Source: Aquilonibacter sp963703325
GTDB taxonomy: Bacteria; Vulcanimicrobiota; Vulcanimicrobiia; Vulcanimicrobiales; Vulcanimicrobiaceae
DNA: 64,000 nt
Direction: 5' to 3'
Assembly: GCA_963703325.1 (NCBI GenBank)
Contig: OY969805.1
Span: forward strand, 1,922,001 to 1,986,000
The notes below the pieces were generated by a model. That model was not told where the DNA came from and searched no databases. It saw nothing but the letters and a program-made list of their open reading frames with translations. Within the stretch, counting starts at the first letter, position 1. Every line of letters starts with the position of its first letter. The position numbers and the translations under genes were made by a program. Shown piece after piece: positions 25,647 through 34,294 of the stretch.

Positions 25647-26927
25647 CTAGTACAGTTTTAAGTACGCCTTATGCTCCCAAGGATGTACAGCTTTGCGGTA
25701 GCTTTCGTATTCAGCTAATTTGGCGTCGCGGAATGCGTGATATAAATGGTCGCCGAGCGCCGCGCGCACGACTGCATCTTTGTCGAGCTCGGTGATCGCT
25801 TGGCGAAGCGACTTCGGCAGCGTGCCGATACCAAGCTCGTGCCGTTCGCGTTCGCCCAAATCGTAGGTTGAACCGGCGAGCGCGCTTCCCGGCAGCACGC
25901 TGCGCGAGATGCCATCGGTCGCTGCGCCCAGCAACACCGCAAGCGCGAGGTAGGGATTGCAGGCGGGGTCGGGACTACGCATTTCGATGTGGCGCGGCCG
26001 GCTCGCGGGCGGGACGCGCACGAGCGCGTTGACGCTGCGCTCTGACCAGACCGTATAGATCGGTGCGTCCCACGCAGCCACCAATCGTTTGTATGAGTTG
26101 ACCGTCGGATTGCAGATGGCCGTCGTCGCGGCGGCGTGTTCGAGGAGACCGCCGACGACGTAGAGCATCGTCTCTTCGTCGGCACCTTCTCCCAACAGCA
26201 ATTCGACATGCAGCCCGCTTCCGGCGCGCTCTTCGAGCGGCTTGGGCATGAAGGTTGCATCCAAGCCGAATCCGGCCGCTACGTGTTTGGCGATGGTGCG
26301 CAGCGTGAGCACGTTGTCCGCGGCGGCCAGCGGGTCGACGAACGCGAGATCGATTTCGTGCTGTCCCGCACCGATTTCGTGATGCGCCGACGCAACGCTG
26401 ATGCCCATGTTCTGCAGCGCCGCAACGATTGCACTGCGCGCGTCCTCCCCGCGGTCGTTGGCCGAGAAATCGAAGTAGCTGCCGACGTCCGAGGTTTTCG
26501 TGCCGCCCTCGAAGAGGTAGAACTCGACTTCGAGACCGATCGTCAATCCGGGCAGCGCCGATCTTGCGCTCTCGACCGCGCGCGTAAGCGTGGTGCGCGG
26601 ACAGCCCTCGAACGGCGCGCCATCGGGCATCGCAATGTCGCAGAGCAGGCGCGCCTCGGCACCGTCGGGATTCGACCACGGGTAAACGGCAAACGTTGTC
26701 GGATCGGGGCGCAGCACCATGTCGAGCTCTTCGCCGCGCACGAAGCCGTCGATCGAGCCTCCGTCGAAGGTGACGCGTCCGTCGAGCGCGGCTTCGAGTT
26801 CGCTCGCCGGAATCGACACGTTCTTGCTCACGCCGAAAATATCGGCGAAGACGAGGCGCACGAAGCGCACGTTGCGCTCTTTGGCCGCTTTGATTACGTC
26901 GCGCTTAGTGTTGGTTGTGGAGTGCAT
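25647..26927 (-). CDS. Type I glutamine synthetase family protein
   Basis: A 426-residue GSI-type enzyme. The N-terminal beta-grasp segment RFVRLVFADIFGVSKNVSIP, the FDGGSIDGF loop, the catalytic GLEVEFYLF, HHEIGAGQHEIDLAF and the Arg/NPTVNSYKRL segment are in order. The usual adenylylation-site Tyr region near the C-terminus is not evident, as in GSI-alpha enzymes. True glutamine synthetase is likely, but gamma-glutamyl-amine synthetases share these motifs. ATG 26927 lies within the end of the pucR-like gene, so the two are coupled. Confidence 0.88.
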   Translation of the reverse strand: MHSTTNTKRDVIKAAKERNVRFVRLVFADIFGVSKNVSIPASELEAALDGRVTFDGGSIDGFVRGEELDMVLRPDPTTFAVYPWSNPDGAEARLLCDIAMPDGAPFEGCPRTTLTRAVESARSALPGLTIGLEVEFYLFEGGTKTSDVGSYFDFSANDRGEDARSAIVAALQNMGISVASAHHEIGAGQHEIDLAFVDPLAAADNVLTLRTIAKHVAAGFGLDATFMPKPLEERAGSGLHVELLLGEGADEETMLYVVGGLLEHAAATTAICNPTVNSYKRLVAAWDAPIYTVWSERSVNALVRVPPASRPRHIEMRSPDPACNPYLALAVLLGAATDGISRSVLPGSALAGSTYDLGERERHELGIGTLPKSLRQAITELDKDAVVRAALGDHLYHAFRDAKLAEYESYRKAVHPWEHKAYLKLY

Positions 26928-28047
26928 CAATCGCAATCGCTAGACGAAGAGTGAGTTGATCGTGCGCGCTCTCGAGCGAGCGGCCGCAGATGTCGGTGAT
27001 CTGACGCAGACGATAGAATACGGTGTGGCGATGAACGTTGAGTTCGGAAGCGGTCGTCTTCACGTTCTGTCCGGTTGCAAAGTAGAGCGCGAGCGTGCGC
27101 TCGAGTTCGGTTTGGTGTTTCTCATCATAGGCGCGCAGCGGAGCGAGCACGCTCTGCGCCAGCTGCGCTAAATGCTCGGCACTTGCGCCGCGATAGAGCA
27201 ACGGGTACGCGCCCAGCTCGTCATACGAAGCGACGCGGCCAACGCCATAGATCCGGCGCGCGATGGCGAGTGCCGCTTCGGCCGCGGCAACGCCGCGCTG
27301 CGTCTCGAGCGCAACGGTGCTGGTTGACACGCCGCCGGTGAGACGCAATCCGGGTTTGCGTTTGGCCGCGCTCTTGGGGAGGAGCAGCGCGGCGGTCTTA
27401 GCGTTTTCCGCATCGACTTCGCGTGCTGCCGGCATCAGGACGATCAGCGTGACGCCGCGTTCGATGATGCCGACGTCGGCTTCACCGGAACGAAACGTAT
27501 CCGCGGCGAGGCTGCGCAGGTCGGCCAGCGCCGGCGCGTGATCTTCGTCCGTTCCCGCTTCAGCTTCGAGCGCCACGCAGACGTAGTGCGCCGCGAGTGC
27601 AATACCGCGGGCGGCGGCGTCTTCGCGCGCCGAACTGAATTCGTGATAGGCGCCTGCGATCAGGCGCTCCCAAAATGTCCGGCGCCGGCTCCGGCCGCCG
27701 TCGGCTTCGCGCGAAAGCTCGAGCGCAATCGCGGCGGCCGCCAAACGGACCACCCAGGTGAGGTCCTCGTCGATTCCGCCCGTGCCCGGGAAGACCGACA
27801 GATAGCCGAGCGCAATCGAGCCCGCGGCAATCGGTACCGTGTGCGCCCGGCCGTTCTTCAGACCCCGGGCGGTGGCCGGGAGGCTGCCCTTTCCGGCGGT
27901 CGCGACGTGGCGCCACTCGGCGTCCTCCACCAGCACCCCGACCCCGGCGGCATCGGAAAGGTGGGCGGCAAGCGCTTTCGCGCCGCCACCGGCCGCCGCG
28001 ATGCGGGCAAAATCTTCCGCAAACTCGACAATCCGGTCGGGGGTCAT
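26905..28047 (-). CDS. PucR/CdaR-family transcriptional regulator
   Basis: A 380-residue regulator. The C-terminal helix-turn-helix is typical of the PucR family (LALYFATGQNVKTTASELNVHRHTVFYRLRQI). The middle has a degenerate GGDEF-like region, and residues 1-140 are likely a GAF-like sensory domain. Family members regulate purine, amino-acid or sugar-acid catabolism. It precedes and overlaps the glutamine synthetase gene, its probable target or partner. ATG 28047 diverges from the GGDEF gene, 39 bases away. Confidence 0.85.
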   Translation of the reverse strand: MTPDRIVEFAEDFARIAAAGGGAKALAAHLSDAAGVGVLVEDAEWRHVATAGKGSLPATARGLKNGRAHTVPIAAGSIALGYLSVFPGTGGIDEDLTWVVRLAAAAIALELSREADGGRSRRRTFWERLIAGAYHEFSSAREDAAARGIALAAHYVCVALEAEAGTDEDHAPALADLRSLAADTFRSGEADVGIIERGVTLIVLMPAAREVDAENAKTAALLLPKSAAKRKPGLRLTGGVSTSTVALETQRGVAAAEAALAIARRIYGVGRVASYDELGAYPLLYRGASAEHLAQLAQSVLAPLRAYDEKHQTELERTLALYFATGQNVKTTASELNVHRHTVFYRLRQITDICGRSLESAHDQLTLRLAIAIDALHNQH

Positions 28048-28086
28048 CGGCCGCTTGTTCGGCGAATACGCCGATACTTCTTGGAG

Positions 28087-29895
28087 ATGGATCCTAAAGT
28101 TCTGCGCGAGGCCGTAGCCTCGATGTATCAGGATACGCCCGATGCGGTCGTGTTGTACGACAAGACCGGGCATACCATTGCCGCCAACGAAGCCGCGCAG
28201 ACACTGACCGGATATAACCCCGAGCAGTTCATCGGATCGCCGTACCACCGCCACGTCAGCGAAGATGCCGACCTTTCTCGCATCGACCTGGCGATGAAGA
28301 CCGCGCTCGCGGGCGGTACCGACCACTTCGATACCACCGCGCGACATCGCGACGGCAGCGTGATCCCGGTCGAATGCTACACCTTCCCGGCTCGCTTCGG
28401 CAGCGAGGTCGTCGGCGTCTTCGTGCAAGCGCGCGACATCGTGGCGCTGCGCTCGGCGGAACTCTCGCTCACGATCAATCAAGAGAAGTTTCGCTCGCTC
28501 TTCGAATACCACCCCGACGGCATCATGGAGCTCAAAAGCTCCGGTGCGATCTCGCGCGTCAACGTGGCGCTCGAAGGCGAGACCGGATTCTTCGGTGAGC
28601 GCGTGGTCGGCAAACCGTGGACGGAATTGATCGCGCCCGAACGGCGTGAACCGGCGCAAGAGCTATTGCGCGCCGCGATGCGTGGCGAAGCGGTCGAAGC
28701 CGACTTGCTGCTGCTCGATCGACTCGGCAACCGGCTCGACGTGCAGCTCAAGCTCGTGCCCCTCCACGTCTCCGGGGAAATCACCGGCGCCTACGCGATT
28801 TTCAAGAACGTCGCTGCGCAGCGCGCCGCCGAGCGCGCCATCGCTGCGCAGAGCGAGCGCTTGCGGCGTCTGGTAATGGTGGCCGCCTCCGGCCATGAAT
28901 CGCACGAAGTGCAGATCGACGAAGCGCTGGCACTTGGTGTCGAGATGTTCGGTTGGGACATCGGCTACGTCGCCCAGTACCAACGCGACCGCGTGCTATT
29001 GCGCAACGCGTCGGGCGAGGCGCTGATCACCAAGGGAACGATCTATCCGACGCGGGCATCGTTTGCGCACCACGTCATGGAACGCCGCGGCCCGTGTTTC
29101 GTCCCCGACATGGACGCGCCACAACATCGCGACGATCCGATTCGCGTGACGACGCCGTGGCGCTCGTACTTCGGCGTGCCGCTCACGGTGTTCAGCGAGT
29201 TCTACGGTGCGCTGGTTTTCGCGGGCCGCGCGCCGCGCGACGAGACCATCGATCCGAGCGAACGCGACCTGGTGCAACTCATCGGACTCTTCGTCTCGGC
29301 CGCGCTCGAACGCGCCGCGCAGAAAGAGCGCATCGAGCAGATGGCGTTCAACGACGCGCTCACCGGGCTGCCCAATCGCGTGCTCTTCAACGATCGCATC
29401 GAACAGACGATCGCGACCGCGCGCCGCTACGGTCGCGGTTTCGCCGTCATGTACCTCGACGTCGACCACTTCAAGGCCGTCAACGACAAGTATGGCCACG
29501 CGGTCGGTGACGCAGCGCTGCAAGAAGTCGCGCATCGCTTGCGGCTGGCAACGCGGGAATCCGATACGATTTCTCGTTTCGGCGGCGACGAATTCGTCAT
29601 CTTACAACCGATCGTCGACGGACCGAGTGATGCCGCCGATCTGGCGCGCAAACTCAACGTTGCCATGCAGGAGCCGGTCGTGGTCGACGGGGTGCCGCAC
29701 AAAGTACGCTTGAGCATCGGCATCGCGCTCTATCCGAGCGATGGCTCGACCATCGAGACGCTGATGGAGGCGTCCGACCGCGCGCTTTACCGCGCCAAGA
29801 AGGAAGGCCGCAACCGTTGGGCCTTCGCCGATGCGGAGACAGCACGGCGCACGCTGACCAAGCCGCGCATCATGACCCGAGAAGCTGCGGAATAA
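28087..29895 (+). CDS. PAS-PAS-GAF-GGDEF diguanylate cyclase
   Basis: A 602-residue soluble signalling protein. Two PAS domains (about 10-120 and 130-245) are followed by a GAF domain (about 265-410) and a GGDEF domain (about 420-590). The active-site loop reads GGDEF exactly at residues 499-503, preceded by the MYLDVDHFKAVNDKYGH segment with its metal-binding Asp. It probably makes cyclic di-GMP. No RxxD inhibitory site was seen five residues before the loop. TTGGAG lies just before the ATG; the gene diverges from the pucR-like gene. Confidence 0.9.
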   Translation: MDPKVLREAVASMYQDTPDAVVLYDKTGHTIAANEAAQTLTGYNPEQFIGSPYHRHVSEDADLSRIDLAMKTALAGGTDHFDTTARHRDGSVIPVECYTFPARFGSEVVGVFVQARDIVALRSAELSLTINQEKFRSLFEYHPDGIMELKSSGAISRVNVALEGETGFFGERVVGKPWTELIAPERREPAQELLRAAMRGEAVEADLLLLDRLGNRLDVQLKLVPLHVSGEITGAYAIFKNVAAQRAAERAIAAQSERLRRLVMVAASGHESHEVQIDEALALGVEMFGWDIGYVAQYQRDRVLLRNASGEALITKGTIYPTRASFAHHVMERRGPCFVPDMDAPQHRDDPIRVTTPWRSYFGVPLTVFSEFYGALVFAGRAPRDETIDPSERDLVQLIGLFVSAALERAAQKERIEQMAFNDALTGLPNRVLFNDRIEQTIATARRYGRGFAVMYLDVDHFKAVNDKYGHAVGDAALQEVAHRLRLATRESDTISRFGGDEFVILQPIVDGPSDAADLARKLNVAMQEPVVVDGVPHKVRLSIGIALYPSDGSTIETLMEASDRALYRAKKEGRNRWAFADAETARRTLTKPRIMTREAAE

Positions 29896-31180
29896 ACTGC
29901 CCCGCGACATAGACGAGTGAGAGCAGGCCGATGACCACGGCCGTGGTCCACGCAATCGTATTGGCCAATGGGCCGTTGGTGTACTCGCCCATCACCGATT
30001 TGCGATTGATGATGATCAGCATGAGCACCAGTTCGAAGGGGAGCAATACGCCCTGCAACAGCTGCGCGAATAGAATGAATTGCAGGAGCGGAAGGCCGGG
30101 AATCAGTACGAAGCCGGCTCCTAGTAGCAAGCCCGCTGCAAAGAGAATGAAAAAGACCGGCGCTTCGGAGAAGCGTCGATCGATCGCGGCCTCGAAACCG
30201 AGCGCTTCGCAGACGATGTAACTGGTCGAGAGCGGTAACACCGTCGCGGTAAAAAGCCCGGCGTTGAGAATGCCGATTGCGAAGATGAGTGCGGCTGCTT
30301 CTCCGGCGAGCGGCTTGAGCGCGACGGCAAAATCCATGGCCGTTTGGGGATTGAGCTTGGCGCCGTGCTCATTCGCGATGAAGATCGTTGCCGCGTTCGC
30401 GATGATCATGAAGCCGGCTAGCGCGATGGCGAGCACGGATCCGTTGGTCACATCGATGCGCGTAAAGGTCAGATCCTCGGTGCGCGAGCCTTTCTCAACG
30501 ACCTGCGATTGTAAGAAGAATTGCATGTACGGCGAGATCGTTGTGCCGATGACGGTTACCACCATCGCGAGCCAGCCCGCTTGATGGAATTCGAGATGCG
30601 GGATGAACGTTCCGGTCACTACGCGGTGCCAGTCGGGGTGCGCCAACACGGCGGAGACGATGTACGTGACGTAGATCAGCGAGAAAATGACAAAGACACG
30701 CTCAACGATTTTGCTGTTGAAACGCAGGACGAAGAAGAAGACCGCCAGCAGTGCGAGCGGCACGCCGATATAGCGTGAGATGCCGAAGTGTTCAGACGCC
30801 GCCGCGATGCCGGCAAATTCGGTCGACGTGATCAGCGTATTGATCAGGAAGAGCACCAGCATCGCGAAGACCGAGATACGAACGCCGAAGCCCTCGCGGA
30901 TCAGCGCCGCTAGGCCCTTCCCGGTGACGCATCCCATACGCGCGGACATCTCTTGTACAACGATCAGCGCAACCGCGAGCGGAATCATCAGCCATAGGAT
31001 GTCGTAGCCGAATTGTGCGCCCGCCGACGAGTACGTGGCGATACCGCCGACATCGTTGCCGGCGGACGCCGTCACGAAGCCGGGGCCCAGCACGGCAAAG
31101 AGCAGCAGCAACGAGCGCCAGGGTGCGCGGCGGCGCGGCAGCTCCAAGGGAGCTGCGTCGCTAACCGGCGATTCCTGCAT
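29870..31180 (-). CDS. NRAMP-family divalent metal transporter, variant metal motif
   Basis: A 436-residue membrane protein with about 11 helices, related to NRAMP/MntH transporters (LGPGFVTA at about 31-38, ATYSSAGAQFGYDILW). The canonical TM1 metal motif DPGN is replaced by SAGNDVGG (39-46). The TM6 MPH motif is replaced by ISPYMQ. It therefore belongs to the divergent NRAMP-related branch, whose substrates may include Mg2+ or other metals. It is translated right after, and overlapping, the PRC/MgtE-N/CBS gene. It overlaps the GGDEF gene tail by 26 bases. Confidence 0.85.
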   Translation of the reverse strand: MQESPVSDAAPLELPRRRAPWRSLLLLFAVLGPGFVTASAGNDVGGIATYSSAGAQFGYDILWLMIPLAVALIVVQEMSARMGCVTGKGLAALIREGFGVRISVFAMLVLFLINTLITSTEFAGIAAASEHFGISRYIGVPLALLAVFFFVLRFNSKIVERVFVIFSLIYVTYIVSAVLAHPDWHRVVTGTFIPHLEFHQAGWLAMVVTVIGTTISPYMQFFLQSQVVEKGSRTEDLTFTRIDVTNGSVLAIALAGFMIIANAATIFIANEHGAKLNPQTAMDFAVALKPLAGEAAALIFAIGILNAGLFTATVLPLSTSYIVCEALGFEAAIDRRFSEAPVFFILFAAGLLLGAGFVLIPGLPLLQFILFAQLLQGVLLPFELVLMLIIINRKSVMGEYTNGPLANTIAWTTAVVIGLLSLVYVAGQFIPQLLGS

Positions 31181-32468
31181 TCGGATGATGCGATCGGCGA
31201 TGGGCGGTAAACTTGGGCAGTTTGCGCGCCATGTCTTCGGGCATGATCGCATCGATCGCGTCGTCGACGGTTACGATCCCGAGCATCTTTCCCCGATCGT
31301 CGACCACCGGGATCGCGAGGAGATCGTAGCGCGCGATCGTCGCGGCAACGTCCTCCGACGACATGTCGGGATGAATCGCGACGAGGTCGGTATCCATGAT
31401 TGACTCGATCGCTGCCGCGGGATCGGCCAAGAGCAGCGTACGCAGCGAGAGCGCGCCGAGCAGTGTGTCTTCCTTGTCGACGACGTAGAGGTAATAGATG
31501 AACTCCGAGGTCGGCGCGATCTCGCGGATCTTGCGAATGGTCGCTTCGGCGGTGCGGTGCGGATAGATCCAGGTGTAATCGGTGGTCATCAGGCCGCCCG
31601 CGCTGTCTTCGGCATACTGGACCAGCGCGCGCAATTCGGCTGCAGTGTACTCGCTCATTTCGGAAAGCAGCTCGTGCTGCTGCTCTTCGTCGAGTTCGGA
31701 GAGCAAATCGGCGGCATCGTCGGCGTCCATCTCCTCGATGATGTCGGCGGCGCGCTCCGTGCCGATGTCTTCGATCAGCGAGCGCTGCGTATCCGCGTCG
31801 AGATGTTCGAACGCGTCGGCGGCGGTTTCGTCGTCGAGCTGGCTGACGACCGCAGCCGCCTCGTGTGCCGAGAGGTCACTGATGATCTCGGCCAGCTCGG
31901 AGGGATGCAGACGCGCAAGTTTGCTTTCGGTCACCGAGAGATTGACTTGGGTCGGATTGGCATCGCGGATCGGCGCCACCGAGTCCCACGCGATCATCGA
32001 GCGCGGAATCCTACGGTAAATGCCGGGGGTGAAGCGCTTGCCGAAGGACTTGAGTCCGAGCCGGCGCAGCAGGCCGGCGACGCCGACGTCGGCGGCGACC
32101 ACGCGCAGGGCGTCGCCCGCGCGGGCGATCTCGAGGTCGTTGATACGCACGACCTTCCGGCCATCGACATCGACGATCTGCTTATCGAAGAGGTCGGCAA
32201 TCAGGAAGAGCGCGCTCTCTTCGGGCGGGGCAGGCTCCTTGGGGGTCATCGAAAGCTCGACGGTTTGTCCGTCGGGATCGATGCTCGTGACGGTCTCGAT
32301 GGGTGCAAAACGTAAGCCTTGCGACGTTTTGATCACTAGGCCGTCGATACGTGGGAACACGTCATCGGGCTTATTGACCAGAAAGTCGCTGACCCGGCCG
32401 ATCGGAATCTCGTTGACCGTTGCCCGCCGGCCGACGAGTTCGGAGATGAACCCCTCGGTAAACGCCAT
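31161..32468 (-). CDS. PRC-barrel / MgtE N-terminal / CBS-pair cytosolic protein
   Basis: A 435-residue soluble protein. It has a PRC-barrel-like start (about 10-75), a middle segment, an MgtE intracellular N domain of short helical repeats (about 180-285: LHPSELAEIISDLSAHEAAAVVSQL and onward), and two CBS domains (about 290-420). The five-helix MgtE membrane channel domain is missing. The gene overlaps the NRAMP gene by 20 bases, which suggests a metal- or nucleotide-sensing regulatory subunit for that transporter. I start at ATG 32468; a TTG at 32495 is possible. Confidence 0.8.
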   Translation of the reverse strand: MAFTEGFISELVGRRATVNEIPIGRVSDFLVNKPDDVFPRIDGLVIKTSQGLRFAPIETVTSIDPDGQTVELSMTPKEPAPPEESALFLIADLFDKQIVDVDGRKVVRINDLEIARAGDALRVVAADVGVAGLLRRLGLKSFGKRFTPGIYRRIPRSMIAWDSVAPIRDANPTQVNLSVTESKLARLHPSELAEIISDLSAHEAAAVVSQLDDETAADAFEHLDADTQRSLIEDIGTERAADIIEEMDADDAADLLSELDEEQQHELLSEMSEYTAAELRALVQYAEDSAGGLMTTDYTWIYPHRTAEATIRKIREIAPTSEFIYYLYVVDKEDTLLGALSLRTLLLADPAAAIESIMDTDLVAIHPDMSSEDVAATIARYDLLAIPVVDDRGKMLGIVTVDDAIDAIMPEDMARKLPKFTAHRRSHHPNAGIAG

Positions 32469-32520
32469 CACGTTTAAGTATAGGTTGCGGGTCAACCCGT
32501 CCGGGCGGTGGCCGGCCTTA

Positions 32521-33894
32521 CTACGCGATGAGCGCCTGGATGAGGAGCGCGGTCATGATCTTGCCGTTGCTCTGGATCTGCGAAAGCACCTCGGTGCCGA
32601 CGCTGGTCAGAATCTGTTCTTGCGTGTACTGCGTGGTGGCTTGTCCGACATTGAGGTCCGTAATATCGCTGACGGATGCTTGAAGGTTGACGATCGTCGT
32701 GTTGTCTACACTGTTGTCGTCGTTCATCGCGATGATTTGCGCGCCGATCTGCGCCTCATTGGTGGTAATCGTCGTCAAAGCGCTCTGCACTTGTAACTGC
32801 GAGTACGACGCGGGAATGTTGTTGCTTCCGTCGGTGCCAACCGACGTCGCCGTACCACTCGATCCGGGAACGATCGTCGTCTGCTGCGGCAACAGGCATG
32901 TGATGTCAGAAATACCGAGAGCATTAGTATTACACGATGGGAGACTGAATCCGACGGTCTGTCCCTCGTCACCACCGTCGTTGATCGAGAGTGCCGTGCC
33001 ACCGGCTGGTGCGACCGCCCCGGTTATAACGAAGGCCTGAGACGCGCCAACGTCTTGCTGCGTGATGTTGTTAAATGCGTAGTTCAGTATATTCGCGCCA
33101 CCGCCCGCAAAAAGGGCGAGTGTGCCGAAGGGATTCGGGCCGTTACCGGCCGGATACGCCGAAAGGTCGGTAAAGAGCGGATTAGCTGACGATCCCGGAT
33201 CATCCGTACTGTACACGTCGGTTTGTATCAACACGCCCGCGCCGGGAAATGGGATCGTACCGGTGTCCGGATCGACGACATTATTGCCCTCGGACACGAC
33301 GGTAAACACGACGAAGGCGGGAACGTTGAAGCCGCCGAGGTTGGGTATCGAGGCGAATTGGATCAGCGGACCCGAATTGCCGGGGCTGTTGGTGATACCG
33401 GTCGCATTGACGACATCCGGGGATCCCCCGAACGGCGATGGGACCTGCATGATGGACGGATTCGCGCCTTCCGACGTATCGTATGCGCCATTCAGGAGCG
33501 TCAATCCATTGAAGTTGGTCTTCTCACTGATCGTGTTGATCTCGGTCAACAGCGAATCGATCTCGGTTTGGATATCTTGAAGATCCTGTGCCGAGTTGAT
33601 GTCGCTGTTGGATTCGACGAGAAGGCTGTTGATGCGCACCAGGATGTTTTGAACCGATGCGAGCGCACCGTTGGCAACGTTGAGCGCATTGATGCCGTTC
33701 TGCACGTTGTTGACGGCTTGCTGGAGGCCGCCAACCTTTGACGTGAGATTGGTCGCGATCGAATTGCCGCTGGGGTCATCGGCTGCGCTGTTGATGCGTA
33801 GACCCGATGAGAGTTGCTGAACCGTCTTTTCGAACGCCTGTTGATTGCGGTCGAGGTTCAGCAGGACATCACCCGCTCCGATTTGGACGTTCAT
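32521..33894 (-). CDS. fliC: Flagellin
   Basis: A 457-residue flagellin. The N-terminal D0/D1 helices are classical (NLDRNQQAFEKTVQQLSSGLRINSAADDPSG, then the QQAVNNVQNGINALNVANGAL helix). The C-terminal helix also fits (SQIQSNGKIMTALLIQALIA), ending weakly hydrophobic as usual. The middle, about 150-340, is a Gly/Asn/Pro-rich variable surface region. No other flagellar gene lies in the window. It is preceded by a sigma-28 type promoter about 310 bases upstream and possibly by an upstream ORF overlapping its ATG. Confidence 0.92.
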   Translation of the reverse strand: MNVQIGAGDVLLNLDRNQQAFEKTVQQLSSGLRINSAADDPSGNSIATNLTSKVGGLQQAVNNVQNGINALNVANGALASVQNILVRINSLLVESNSDINSAQDLQDIQTEIDSLLTEINTISEKTNFNGLTLLNGAYDTSEGANPSIMQVPSPFGGSPDVVNATGITNSPGNSGPLIQFASIPNLGGFNVPAFVVFTVVSEGNNVVDPDTGTIPFPGAGVLIQTDVYSTDDPGSSANPLFTDLSAYPAGNGPNPFGTLALFAGGGANILNYAFNNITQQDVGASQAFVITGAVAPAGGTALSINDGGDEGQTVGFSLPSCNTNALGISDITCLLPQQTTIVPGSSGTATSVGTDGSNNIPASYSQLQVQSALTTITTNEAQIGAQIIAMNDDNSVDNTTIVNLQASVSDITDLNVGQATTQYTQEQILTSVGTEVLSQIQSNGKIMTALLIQALIA

Positions 33895-34163
33895 GCGCGT
33901 GCTCCCATCCTATTGAGCCTGCGATGAACCGCAAATCGGCAACGGCCGCGTGGACGTGCGAAACCGATCGAGCGGATGTGCTGACGCTCGATGCTGTTCG
34001 ACGCGGAGGCGGCCGTGACGGAAGCGGATGGAGAACCGGTGCTGGGCACACAAGCGAAAACTGCACGAGAGACTCCGTCTTTCGCGCACGCTAATCGTCC
34101 GTGTAATTTTTGGGCTTGCGAGCCGTTCCGAAGAACGAAATCGCGGCCCCCCAGCACATCCAT
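33891..34163 (-). other. Possible upstream ORF overlapping the flagellin start
   Basis: A 90-codon open frame starts 41 bases after the sigma-28 -10 box, with AGGGAGG about 13 bases before its ATG. Its TGA overlaps the flagellin ATG (ATGA). The product, beginning MDVLGGRDFVLRNG, is unrecognised and becomes Arg-rich. It could be a real coupled leader or chance in GC-rich DNA. Apart from this the interval 33895-34294 holds only promoter and leader sequence. Confidence 0.3.
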
Positions 34164-34204
34164 GAACGGAGTCGTTTCCTCCCTGAAACTTCCCTGTATT
34201 ACTC

Positions 34205-34231
34205 CTATCGGCAGAGAGGGCCGAAAAGTTT
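34205..34231 (-). promoter_or_regulatory. Sigma-28 (FliA) type promoter of flagellin
   Basis: Read on the minus strand: AAAC (34231-34228), 15 bases, then GCCGATAG (34212-34205). The E. coli FliA consensus is TAAA-N15-GCCGATAA, so spacing is exact and 10 of 12 positions agree. It implies a transcript with a leader of about 300 nt before flagellin. Confidence 0.75.
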
Positions 34232-34294
34232 GGGCCAAGCGCCATAAGGAAGGTTAAGAGGGGCGGCTTGGTTTTCCGAAACTCAAGGAGAACC

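Noticed and set aside
32475..32500. TTGACC and TATACT boxes before the MgtE-N gene
   Set aside because: Only 7 bases lie between them, far from the 16-18 needed for a sigma-70 promoter.
34255..34282. Possible sigma-28 promoter for the barrel gene (TAAG-N16-TCCGAAAC)
   Set aside because: Only a partial -10 match, wrong spacing, and the start point would fall in the ribosome site.
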